Assembly: GCA_033675265.1 (NCBI GenBank)
Contig: JAUJYZ010000906.1
Location: forward strand, 115,001 to 179,000
From: Actinostola sp. cb2023
Taxonomy: Eukaryota; Cnidaria; Anthozoa; Actiniaria; Actinostolidae
Direction of reading: 5' to 3'
DNA length: 64,000 nt
Below are positions 1 to 25,525 of the stretch, one piece after another (position 1 is the first letter of the stretch; each line of letters starts with the position of its first letter). The notes below the pieces were generated by a model. That model made no database searches and had not been told where the DNA came from. It worked only from the letters and a program-made list of their open reading frames with translations. Position numbers and translations under genes: made by a program.

Positions 1-1937
1 GGCAACTTGAAGATGAAATTGTTACCTATAGTTTTTTGTTCATGAAAACGCTAAAAGTGTAACGAATGCAGATGCTTTCGAATAGAACGTATTCCAAAGA
101 CAGAAACAAATGCGTGAAAAAAAAATTCAGTACTTTCGAGTACCTCCACTTTAATATACCCTCCGATAAAACGCGGTTTTGAATCGGGTTAAGAAAGGTA
201 CTCATCACAACGATAAGGAACTCGAACCGTACTTTGTATTGTTTAATGAAAAGCAAAAATCTCCAAGTGCAACACTTCTTGATCCCTAAAACACAAAGTA
301 AACGAGTTTTAACTGACAAAAATTTCTTTGTTCAAATTTAATTAATCTTTACTCTTGCGCGTTAATTCCGCCATCTTGTGTGACTTTGTACGTATGTAGT
401 ATCATGGAGGTAAACGCTAATGTTTAACTAAACTTTACTTTAAAATAAATAGCTTGATGAGTATAAACTCTTCGTGGGGAAATTCGCCATTTTCCGCGTT
501 TTTTTTGCTTGTTAGCGTCTCTTTATTGTTTAAACGCAAAAACAAAATACTCAATTTTACTCAAAGATTTTTATTAGTGTCCGGACGTAGTGTAAATTAC
601 GCGGAAATAAAATACAAATTTGTAAAGTTTAGCGCCTTAACTTGACTTCCACAAGTGTATTAATATCTCGCACGCTGAGAGTGAAGAGTACACTTGCAAT
701 AGCTTGTTCGAGGCTTCTTGGGGTTATCTTATATATTATCTTATATTCTTGTAACTGAAAAGCCCATATTGGGAGTTACATTAAACTATGTATGTATGTA
801 TGTATGTATCTGAGACTTTAAGTAAAGTGATGCCGACCGAATAAATTAGAAATAGCTCAAAATGTGGCCGAATTGGGAAAGGCATTGTTAAATGTAATTC
901 ATATGGAACTGAGGAAATAAGATTAACACTTCAGAGGAAGAGTTGCGAATACAGGAAAGAAAGGATTCAAATGTTGTTTAATTTTGGTGGATTATTTCTA
1001 AATACCTAATTATTTCATTAAAATGGTGAGCTCTGATTGGTTATAAAATACTACATCTAATAAACAAAGACAACACATTTCTGAGCTGAATGTGGAGATT
1101 CTCGACGCTGAGTCTTTCATCAAAAGTAGTTTTCCTGCGCGTGTTAATTTGTCGGCCTGAAAAGACCGGTCTTTCTTGGAGAGTAATTTCAAGAGTTGAT
1201 TGAAACAGTTTTGCCGCCGGACATTTCTGGCTGTTATTACTTTAACTGAGAATGTTTGATTGTAAGAAGCTCAGGTTGACTGAGCTGGCAGAACGTATTT
1301 ATCTGTCACATTAGCTGTTGACATGGGACATTTGAAATAAACTGAATATTGAGGGTTTGTCCACAACGACGCTGGGAACACTTTATTCAGCAACAGTACT
1401 AAAGTACTCTTCAAAATGCTGTTACAAAAAAGCGGCCCAAAGTCAGACCTCGAACTCCGGTATTCAAGTTGATAAAATTGTTGTTTTCGATGCCATTTCG
1501 ATTGTTAGTGAGTTAAATCCTTCGTTTTTTATCGATAATCAGCGTGTTGTAGCGAAGCGTTTCGGCTTTGACATCCCTTACGACTTCCTCTCGTCCTCGT
1601 TACAGCCGCCTTTTTGTACGATTTCCACTCCAACACAGGAGGAAATGAAGCCGAAATGTCAAATGATCTATGAAAAAGAAGGATTTTTACTGTTTTATTA
1701 GTGTGTTTTGCATAATGATGACTGAACCGATGCTGTCAGCATTTAGTTAATTTAGTAAACAGAGTGAAATTTTAATTTTAATTTTAAGAATTGTATTTTT
1801 TTGTTTTCTTGTTGCAGATCTGATGTGCTAACGATCCGATGGAAAGCCAATCGGATATGAAATAAGTTAATAGCGTTTGATCTCTAAATCACCGACCTTT
1901 GCTAATATCACACTTACTTCATACAAGCAACAGGACA
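1..1937. other. Non-coding upstream region of GPCR 1
   Basis: No convincing gene is seen here. A short GTAT microsatellite lies near 787-810. A pyrimidine-rich acceptor ending in TTGTTGCAG at about 1808-1817 could close an intron in the 5' UTR of the receptor gene that starts at 1938. Small open frames (26-319, 1010-1192, 1357-1701) have no recognisable domains and start at non-ATG codons or run through low-complexity DNA. Confidence 0.5.
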
Positions 1938-3880
1938 ATGAACGCAAGTATCCAGCTTACTGCCTGGGAATTCGCAACAAAAAACATGGAAAACAATGAC
2001 ACGAATGGCACGTTACAGAATGAAGAAGGAAATTACATCGAGCCTCAGTCGCTTCGCTGGATTTTGAGGCTGATTTTTATCAGCGTTTTTCTGGTTGGTT
2101 CTGTAGGGAATTTGGTAGTTTGTTCGGCAATTGTACGTCGAAAACGAATGCGTACCAGCAATAATATCTTCACATTCAATCTCGCAGTATCAGATTTATT
2201 GATCGTACTGATCTACGTCCCAACACAAATGGCGGCGTTCGAAAACAATCATAATTGGCCGCTTGGGAACTTTATGTGTCAAATCGCCTACATTACCATT
2301 CCAGTTTGCTTATCGGCTTCAATCGCGACGTTATTGGCCATCACTAGTGATCGTTACCGAGCTATTGCGTACCCAATGAGGCCTAAACTGAGTGCGAAAA
2401 GTGTGCGGCTGATTTTGATATCTATTTGGTCTGTGTCATTAATCGTCGCGCTTCCGTTGGTGTTTATGGCGGGAACAGTTTCCCCAGGTCCTGGACAAGT
2501 TTACTGCGACGAGACGTGGCCTGAAGGACCCTACAGTACAATCTACTGGATTTGTATTTTCGTAATTCAGTATATATTACCACTGGCTATAATATTGGTA
2601 TTAGCGGTTTTGATCGCTCTAAAGTTGAGAAAAAGCTCTCTTCAATTGTTGGAGAAAACGTCGAGAGTTCTCGCAACAGCGGTTCGTCAGCGGCTTAAAC
2701 AGTCGTCCAAGATTACTAACATGTTAATTGCTCTAGTAACTCTCTATGCAACCTGTATGTTACCCCAGCATATTGTCTACCTCTTGCAACTATACGGTGA
2801 CTTGAACCAGTTTAAATACAGAGTTTACATTATTCGGTTTGCTAATGTTTTTCCAATGGCCAACAGCGCTCTTAATCCAATCGCTTACGGGACACTAAAT
2901 AAAGAGTTCAAAGCTGTTTTCAAGAACTTTTTCAAATGTGAATGTGGAAAGGATACCGGTGAAGAATCTCAGACGGAATTCTCTCGCGGGCGACGATTCC
3001 GTTTAGCTGTCTATAGACATGCTGACAAGGAAGGACATTCAGTTCTCGAGTATGGACGAAAATGGCGGAGAAAATCAAGTACCGCGTCTACATGGAGCGC
3101 ACATGGGAGGACTGGACAGAATAAAGAATTCACACGAACTAGAATAAGCGCTAAAAAGGGCGATAATAAACCAAACGGTCATGTGAACAACAACTCCTGT
3201 GAGCTGAAAGTTACGGATTGTTTAGTGAATCTCATGGACAAGCAAGACAAAGACACTGTGGCTCTCAAAAGCGAAAAGCCTGTCGGAGAACTAGAAAGCT
3301 ACTTGCAAAGACAGACGAAAATGAAACTTCGGAGATCACGGATGACTCGGCTCAAAATACAACGAAAAACAAATGCGTTTACGAAAAGAGAAGCAGTTTT
3401 GGGAGCAAGAATACTTACGAGAATTCTAGTCCCAATAGCGACATGAAACAGTACCTACTGTGCAGTCAGTCATCTACCGAATCCAACACAACACAAGATT
3501 CTAAAAACCAACTAAATTACAACACGAGCCACGAGGACATATCTCTAGAATGGGATCCCACCATTGACGTTCCTTCTTCAACTTTACGCATCAATGATAC
3601 AGCAAAAACAATCCACAAACAACTCATAGACAATCAAGTGGACTGTAGTTTCCCTGATAAAAGCAATGGGACACATTTTACTATTCCTTACGACCCAGTT
3701 AAAACATTTTTTGATAAACAAACAAGTGAAGGAAGATGTTCATGGGCGCCAAACTCGCCAAATACGGACAAAGAAATCCCGGATGTAGTTTCCAATCCCT
3801 CAGCTCCTATTCTTCACACGGGTAAATTTGACCGGAATATGTTTGCGTTACTGGAGTCTGTTAGAGAAACAATGGTCTGA
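1938..3880 (+). CDS. Class A (rhodopsin-like) peptide-type GPCR 1, tail frameshifted
   Basis: This is a seven-transmembrane receptor expected at the plasma membrane and coupled to G proteins; the ligand is unknown. The start is the ATG at 1938; the frame opens earlier only through non-ATG codons. The N-terminus has NAS, NDT and NGT sequons. Signatures are GNLVVC in TM1, NLAVSDL in TM2, WPLGNFMC before TM3, DRYRAIAYP after TM3, YCDETWPEG in loop 2 (disulfide Cys, as in NPFF/orexin-type receptors), CMLPQ in TM6 and NPIAY in TM7. The CDS has no introns. The first frame ends at 3446 (502 aa), but its last 45 or so residues turn basic and unnatural. A second open frame continues from about 3310 to 3880 with an acidic, Ser/Thr/Asn-rich tail. 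A one-base loss near 3300-3312 would explain this and give about 647 aa. Its paralogue is at 41916-43034. Confidence 0.85.
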
Positions 3881-4831
3881 GACTGGCGCGAATACAGAGC
3901 ACGCGCGTGTAATACGAAGAGTGGAAAAGGGCGCGAAAAAGAAAGGGCGCGAAACAACTTCGACATGCCCGGATGTGCAAGAGCAACGCGTCATGAGGAA
4001 TTAAAACTAGTACAAATAGAAATAAAATACTAACGGTTCAATCGCTACTGTGTGAATGATTTCAATTATAAAGAGGTTTCAAACGAACCGATAAAATATG
4101 AAATCTAGGCTGGCTCTATTTCTGCAGGTCTAGTCTTCTCAAAGGAATTCGCCACGAGAATCTCGTCTCGTCTCGTCTGTGTCCTTCAGCATCAAAACCT
4201 CTTGACATGACTTGTACGTCTTTGTTTCCCTGTGGGACTCAGTTTCATGCTATTGGAAAGACTATTAGACATCTTGCTCTTCGTTCCTTGTCGACTATGT
4301 TTGGATTGACGTCCACTCGTCTCGAGATTTCCACTTGGAATTCTTGACAAACTTTCTGAAAAACATCCAAAAGTAACTTATTAAAATTTCAAATCTGAAA
4401 ATATGGCTTACTTAATAATTACTTGCGTGTAGTTGTTTCGTACTCTGACGCTCAGAGTATTTCTCTGATTGAATTTCTTTTTAGGTATTGATATGGAACT
4501 TCTGGGGTGCTTTCCATTTGTTCAAGAACTTATTATTATTATTATTATTATTCACTGAAAAATTCGGTTGGGGTGAGCGATGCATAATGGTAAGAACTTT
4601 TCCACTCACGTAGCAAACCAGATGGAATGGGAGCTTACCATTACTGATGCTTTGATCCGGTTTGGATTTGGAATGTATTCTGTGGGATCCCTGAGAGAAC
4701 TGGAACCGAGAGATTCGGCCACGAGATTCCATCAAATGGTTCAGAAATTTCCAGTTGGTTCGTTCCAACCGGAATAGTGGACAACCTCGAAAGGTGCGGC
4801 CAGTTCTGGAGTAGAACAACGCGCGATCTTC

Positions 4832-4905
4832 AAACATTAATTGGAAATTTTCAATTTCTAAGGTTTTGGACATTTTCACATAATTTCCAAGGTTTGAAGA
4901 GCGTG
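4832..4905. repeat. Dispersed 'CTTCAAACCTTGGAAATT' repeat, copy 1
   Basis: The stretch carries motifs like TTGGAAATT, AAGGTTTTGGACATTT and CCAAGGTTTGAAGAGCG. Related copies lie at about 16866-16965, 38615-38805 and 45634-45715. The motifs occur in both orientations, so the unit looks like a small terminal-inverted-repeat element or palindrome. Confidence 0.55.
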
Positions 4906-4908
4906 CGT

Positions 4909-4947
4909 CCCCCCCCCCCCCCCCCGTCCCCCCCCCCCCCCCCCCCC
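4909..4947. repeat. Poly-C tract
   Basis: This is a run of C interrupted once by GT. It can form i-motif/G-quadruplex structures, and its length is likely to be uncertain in the assembly. Confidence 0.9.
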
Positions 4948-5152
4948 AGGGCGTCCTCCCCAGTACAGTGGGGGAAATGGGAGAGCATTATATATACCCG
5001 CTATACTAACCAAGGAATCCATTGGTCACAAGGTCTTCGTCTTTTAGTAATGGAGTATAGATTGGTCTTTCGTTGCCTTCTATTTCTAAATCAAATCACA
5101 CAGATCGATTAAGGGTGCTTCAGTTCCATTAATAACGTACAAACCGATGTTT

Positions 5153-5296
5153 CTTTGATCAACCGAACGAAGAACCTTTGATCAACCGAACGAAGAACCT
5201 TTGATCAACCGAACGAAGAACCTTTGATCAACCGAACGAAGAACCTTTGATCAACCGAACGAAGAACCTTTGATCAACCGAACGAAGAACCTTTGT
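5153..5296. repeat. 23-bp tandem repeat, about 6 copies
   Basis: The unit CTTTGATCAACCGAACGAAG plus AAC is repeated head to tail with almost no divergence. Confidence 0.9.
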
Positions 5297-5529
5297 CGAG
5301 GTGGGATCCAGGAAAAACGTGGCCGTTTCCGAATGACCGTTTTCCGAACCGGCCGTTTTTGTACCTTTCAACAAGTTTTTATGAATAAATTAAACATTCA
5401 AGAGAGCTATGTTACTGCTACTTTTAAAATGTTGATCGTTTTCCAGAAAACGGTGTTTAATAAACCGGTCTGGATCCGCGCCTGCAGTATGCAATAGGTG
5501 TGATTTAAGCTGATTTACATGGGTTGTGA

Positions 5530-6040
5530 GTCACACTCACTCACTCACTCACTTCCTCACTCCGCCGGGCTCCCGCTCACACTCACATTCACCTACCCAC
5601 TCACTCACTCACACTCACTCACTCACTCACTCACCCACCCATTCACCCACTCACCCACCCACTCACCCACCCACTCACACTCACTCACTCACTCACTCAC
5701 ACTCACTCACTAGGAGCCCCTGACTCACTCACTCACACACTCACTCACTCACTCACTCACTCACACACTCACTCACTCACTCACTCACTCACTCACTCAC
5801 TCACCCACCCATTCACCCACTCACTCACACCCACCCACTCACTCACACTCACACTCGCACTCACTCACTAGGAGCCCCTGACTCACTCACTCACACTCAC
5901 ACTCACTCACTCACTCACCCACTCACTCACACTCGCACTCACTCACTAGGAGCCCCTGACTCACTCACTCACTCACTCACTCACTCACTCACTCACTCAC
6001 TCACTCACTCACTCACTCACTCACTCACTCACTCACTCAT
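5530..6040. repeat. (ACTC)n microsatellite with higher-order units
   Basis: This is a roughly 500 bp CTCA/CCCA array. The interruption TAGGAGCCCCTGACTC recurs at about 5711, 5870 and 5947, showing expansion of longer blocks as well as of the tetranucleotide. Confidence 0.9.
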
Positions 6041-6183
6041 TCGGCAATCGATCGATTCCAACGTTATTTCGCACCTTGGCTACAACAAGTTTACTTACTT
6101 TCAACTTTGACAAGTATGAACATCTCCCTCTCCTTCAAAAAGTCGCTCGCATTCGATTTTTGGTTGTCAATAAGACAGCGAAC

Positions 6184-6350
6184 TGATCCATTAATGTCTG
6201 ATAGATCTACCTGAACTGAAAGAAAACATATATAGAGACATCGAATAAGACAATCCATTGATGTCTGATAGATCTACCTGAACTGAAAGAAAACATACAT
6301 AGAGACATCGAATAAGACAATCCATTGATGTCTGATAGATCTACCTGAAC
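6184..6350. repeat. Tandem repeat of about 67 bp, 2.5 copies
   Basis: The block containing CCATTGATGTCTGATAGATC and CTACCTGAACTGAAAGAAAA occurs twice in full and a third time in part. Confidence 0.85.
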
Positions 6351-6682
6351 CTATGAACGTACCAACTTGGTGAACTCGTGGATTAGTTCCCATTCCCCTC
6401 CCCCACCCCTCACGCGTTCAAGATTAATTCGCGTTTCAGTAGTCGATCTTCATGGAAAAAGCCTTTGTGTACAAACAAGCACATTATTATAATCCGCGAT
6501 TCTTTGCGGGCGTTTGCTCTAATGAATGAGTTGTCTGCGATTGACAAGATAGAATGAGAGAGCCTGGTGACTGACCCATTCCAACTCGTCCAGTTATACA
6601 GACACTTTTATTAGAATGCACAACGCAGGCGTTCTCCAGGAGAGAGATTTCGTTTCCCTGTTCTCTTCATCCTTTAACAAGG

Positions 6683-6765
6683 AGCAAGGATGGCACAGTG
6701 CGTGGCCTTCGGTGCGAGAGGTCCCGAGTTCGATTCCCAGTAACCTCACATCCTTGTTTCGACAA
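6683..6765 (+). mobile_element. Possible tRNA-derived SINE head
   Basis: An A-box-like TGGCACAGTGCG is followed about 35 bp later by a B-box-like GAGTTCGATTCCC, the spacing of a type 2 Pol III promoter. The flanks do not fold into a full tRNA cloverleaf, so a SINE remnant is likelier than a functional tRNA. Confidence 0.4.
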
Positions 6766-7343
6766 ACAATAACACTCGGTTGAGAAGCCTACCTTGCCCG
6801 GTAGCGAGTTACAAAACCCCCCTAAAACCGTTCTAATCGCTAAATAAATGACCTACAGGACTCATGCAGATACTAATCTTTATTTAGAAAGCAATTTTAG
6901 AACTTCAATATATCAAAAGGATTGAATTCTACTGTGAATTCACGGCGATATCATTTTCCAACGGCCGATCAAATAAAACACAGGAAGCCCAACACATAAG
7001 TAGATGGTGGGAAGCTCACCGGTTTACAAGTAGTTCTACGTGAGTTTTTCTCTTCAAAAGTCATGAACAGTACTGCACCTACGATTGATGATCAAGATTC
7101 CTTCGCAATCGACCAGAATTGCCGGTTTACAATTCGGTTTTCTTCACTCGAGGATGATGGCGGCCTGCCTCTCAACGGCTGTTCGACACTTTTTTCAACG
7201 GCTTCAAAGTCAGTTCTAAGATGAAATAATCTCCACTAGGAATTGTTGAAAATGAAGAACATGCTTTGAATTATTACTAGTGATCCATTAGACGCTTGAA
7301 CAAACATGATTAAGGTCGATGGAAACGGATTGAAAACATCGAT

Positions 7344-7376
7344 AATAATAAAAGTCCACGGTGGACTTTTATTATT
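7344..7376. repeat. Perfect palindrome, 16-bp arms, 1-nt loop
   Basis: AATAATAAAAGTCCAC is followed by a single G and then by its exact reverse complement. Confidence 0.9.
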
Positions 7377-7972
7377 TCTCGCTTCTTCGTACCCAGGCTT
7401 ACGCGGTCATATGGCTTGACACTGCCCCTTTAATTATAGCTTTAAATATCCGTAAAACAGAGCACTGATGGAAAGAGGGGAGTAAATTGAGCACACCGTC
7501 GGCTTCCTGGAAGATTAGCTTTAAATGGAACTACCGACGTTAAAACAAGGTTCTTCTTCTCCCCGTACGTTACCGTAGCCAGTCTCGTTTTTATCTACAA
7601 GTGTCTAGTTTGGGCTCCCTAGCTGTGCCTGCTCACCTTCTCTGGCACAATTACAACGTCTCTTGATGTCTTCCAAAAGATGAAAAATCTGACAGTTTGG
7701 ATTGAAAAGCGCCTCTTCGCCTTCTGTAGAAAATACATGAGTAAATCACACACTGCTTGGCCAGAGCCCTCTGCTTCCTCCTCGTTCCCAGAACCCTCTC
7801 ATCATTGGGAAAAATCAATTGAGAGGGCTCTACTGGCTCTGGGTATGAAAATGCCCTTTGCGGCCTGCTTCTTCTTTTTTTCCTCTTCTGCTTCTCGCCT
7901 CACTCTCCTCGGGCCTCACTCTCCTCGCGTCTTTTCGTGGCAAGTAGCCTGTAGCCTTCAGGCTCTCTTTTT

Positions 7973-8018
7973 GGGGGGGGGGGGGGGGGGGGGGGGGGGA
8001 GGGGAGGGGGGGGAGGAA
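7973..8018. repeat. Poly-G tract
   Basis: About 27 consecutive G are followed by GA-rich sequence. It is prone to G-quadruplex formation and to assembly length errors. Confidence 0.9.
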
Positions 8019-8046
8019 AGGAGGGGGACTGGGGTTTGACAAGGTA

Positions 8047-8147
8047 TTCGTGTAGCTGCACAAATTGTCCTGGCTATTTTTTTATGTAGAAACAGTACAT
8101 AGAACGACAATAGAACAATAGCAAGGACTTTTGTGCAGCTACACGAA
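8047..8147. mobile_element. Hairpin MITE-like element
   Basis: TTCGTGTAGCTGCACAAA on the left is mirrored by TTTGTGCAGCTACACGAA on the right, with further pairing inside (TGTCCTGGCTATT against AATAGCAAGGAC). Confidence 0.7.
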
Positions 8148-9401
8148 GACCTGACCCTTTTCGTCCCGTCCATTCTCTCGTGGCTCGATCGAACTTCAAC
8201 TCTTCTTGGCGCAGCTTCGCTAAAAATTAGAAACTGTTTTGCAAGACAAACACGAACAAGCAGATCATTAACTTTTCAAAACTTTCTGTTGTTTTTCTGA
8301 AAATATATTCAGTTCTTTCACTTTGACTACAAATCCAACTCGAATCTAGCAAAGTAAAGACACGGCGGGCTTAAATTGATATCTCAGCGCAGTCTTCAGT
8401 AAGCTTGAACTTGTAGATGCAAGATCATTCCATTGACAGCATTGACGATACTTTGTCAGGCATCAGTTTCGGTAGCTGGTATTAAACCTGCGTGTAGCTA
8501 GATGGTAGAACTTTAACCGACTCACAGAAAGCGCATAAACTGATGAACGAGAGCCTAGCGGCGAGCTCTGGTTGACCCTCGAGCAAACACGATTAAGTTA
8601 ATCAGTTTAGCAATGAGAAACACTTTACCTCCATACTTCACAGTGATGAACATATCCGCAGAGATAACCCTTACTTCATTTCCACAATTAAACGATACGC
8701 CACAATCGAGCAAACAGCAAAACACAAGTCAAGCAACAGAGGAATGTTGGATTGATGTTTGCAAAGTAAGCACGAGGAAACGTGGCTTAGAAGGCAAGTG
8801 GTTTTCATTAGCAAGAGTTGATAAGACAATGGCAAATATAGACAGGAAGTGTCGTACAGTTTACCTTTCTGCTTTTTCCTCTTTTATATAGTTTGGAAAT
8901 TTACTGCTAACTTTATCCAACTTAATCTATTTGTAAAGCGCATCGAGACAAGGTGAAATTAACCAATAGGGCCTGATACTCACGCTTCAGACGGCTATAT
9001 GGTCTGATGCGAAGTGGATTACCTGTGGTAATCGGGGGGTGTAAAGACGTAGGGGGAAGGGGTATTTTCCCCGTGACAATAAACAAAGGAGCCCCCATCG
9101 ATCCCTGCCCAAAATATTTTGCTCAACACACAAACAAACAAACGTATGTAACGCGTTCAACATATTATATTGTATTTATTGCATGAACTGCCACAGCAAC
9201 GTTACCTTAGTAACGACCAATTGATCGGTTCTTATTACAGGGCCTCTGTGTTCGTCTAATATATTATTTACATCACACAGACAAAGAAGCACTTCATGGT
9301 AGAGGCAGCATCAGACAAGTAGATACTATAATTTTAAAAACATTTTCTCAAACACGCGCAGTTGTGATATTTAGAAGTGAGTAGTATGGGTCTCACACGG
9401 C

Positions 9402-23924
<14,523 letters not shown>

Positions 23925-25525
23925 TTCTTGTCGCTTTTCTCCGGGTTTTCTCAATGGGGAATATTGTTTCGCAGCAATACCACGTCCAGGAGTTCTGTTG
24001 GACATGTTCAATTTGTGTTTTTCAGCTATAAAAACATTTTCCGTGCGAAAAAGTTGTTCAAAATAAAGACGCTATTCCGAAAACAAACTTTTGCTGTTCT
24101 ACCTCGTTAGATCTAGTACCAATCCCCCGCGATCCCCTATAAACACAGGAAGCCCGAAGAAGAGATTATGTGGGCTGTCTCTTTGGCTGTCTCTGTCTGC
24201 ATGCTGTCTGTGGTTTGAGCGAAACCAAAGCTACATTATTAATTTCTTGCATAGAAAGTTTAACTGCTACTTTTTAATAGAGAAACGTGTTGTTACTGAA
24301 CTTGAATGATAGCGAAAAATTAAAATTATGTTTTAACTGTTGGGCTCCCTGTGCATGTTTGAGCGATTGACAAGTGTCTGTGACAAGTTTACTTGCTCGT
24401 GTGTTTGAACAACAAGTTCTTTGACAAGTTATCCTAGTTGACCATACAGACAAGTTGCCTTGTTCAAAAGTGCTAGCATATCAGTTTTTGAACACACAGG
24501 GAGTCCAGCATTATACGTTTCTATGCACAGGAAGCCCAACATAATACGTATGGCAGGTTTTACGTGTGACGTAGTCAAGATCTACAAAATGTTCGAGCCT
24601 AACTTTCAAAGTCTGTTAGTTTTTCTTCAAGCAACTAGATGACATTTGTTTGTTTGTTTATAAGTAACTTATATAGATTTTGATGTCAGAAGATTCCATA
24701 AAACCTCCCATTGCGCGCCACGCTCTACCACAGGAAACCCATCAAAAAAGATGCTATTTGCATTTTATTATTTAGTAGCTTCAAAAGCAATGGTTGGGCT
24801 GCCTGTGGCAAAACTTGTTATAGAATATGAAAGTTTTGTCTGTTGCTCTAAATAACTTCAGATATCCTCTATGGGACGATTGTCCCGAGACATTCTAAGA
24901 AGCTGAGTCATCGAATCAACTTACATAAGATGAAGATTTCGGCCTGCCCAAATTGGACCTAACCAAAAGGCCAGTGAGGGATGGGATATCTGGCCCCTAA
25001 GCCATAACTTCAGATATCCTCTATTAGACATTCACAGAATATAAATGAATAATTCACAGTCTATTTGGACCATAATTTATTTACAACTTTTCAACAACAA
25101 TTATTGCATAAAAATCTTAATTTTACATGGAAGGGATTTGTTAAAGTTTATTTATGTACAATTTTGATAAATATACAGATTATTGTAATAGTCACACCCG
25201 GGTAGTTCAAAGAATGGATAATGCAAATTGATGCTGTTATCCAATACATTTATTCATCCTCTAGATAAGGATTTATTAAATGGATAGAGCTGAACAATGG
25301 TGACCACATGTAGATCTCTTATGACGTTGGCATGTGAAGCAGCAAAATAAATACAGTCTACTAATGGTTACAGCCAGGATTTCTTGTGCCGGCCACCAAC
25401 ATAAACATACATTTATTGTATGACGAACCTCTGTGAATGACCACACTGCAAACGTCACCACCTCTCATTTGTGACCATTTCCTATACAGTAATCTACGGT
25501 TCTAATATGATTTGGGTGTGTACTT
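23925..25525. other. Interval between PAIP1 start and TM2D1 stop
   Basis: No gene is seen. It holds the PAIP1 5' UTR/promoter (just above 23924), a MITE copy (24533-24716) and AT-rich DNA. An AATAAA on the - strand near 25249-25254 could serve TM2D1. Confidence 0.5.
24533..24716. mobile_element. MITE 'GGGAGGTTTTA' family, copy 1
   Basis: The ends resemble ATGGCAGGTTTTACGTGTGA and CCATAAAACCTCCCAT. The interior (GATCTACAAAATGTTCGA, CTTCAAGCAACTAGATGACA) matches the reverse complement of 56768-57028. Confidence 0.75.

Larger units (their letters stand above)
3881..5152. other. Intergenic, repeat-containing, no gene
   Basis: This is the 3' flank of GPCR 1. It contains a short ATT run at 4530-4552 and a copy of a dispersed repeat, and ends after a poly-C tract. 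Open frames at 4481-5112 are repeat-derived and have no domain. Confidence 0.5.
6766..9401. other. Intergenic region and PAIP1 3' flank
   Basis: No gene is recognised. The region holds a perfect 33-nt palindrome (7344-7376), a G-rich tract (7973-8018) and a hairpin element (8047-8147). An AATAAA on the - strand at 9175-9180 is a candidate poly(A) signal for PAIP1, whose stop codon is at 9402-9404. An open frame at 8640-8891 is unassigned. Confidence 0.5.

Noticed and set aside
1357..1701. 114-aa frame upstream of GPCR 1
   Set aside because: Begins at TTG, matches no domain, and has no splice partner.
3290..3320. Programmed -1 frameshift in GPCR 1
   Set aside because: No slippery heptamer or clear pseudoknot is seen; two other genes here also carry single-base shifts, so sequence error is simpler.
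3218..3880. Separate downstream gene in the second frame
   Set aside because: Its composition continues the receptor tail; better explained by a one-base shift in GPCR 1.
6683..6765. Functional tRNA gene
   Set aside because: A- and B-box-like motifs are present but acceptor and anticodon stems do not pair.
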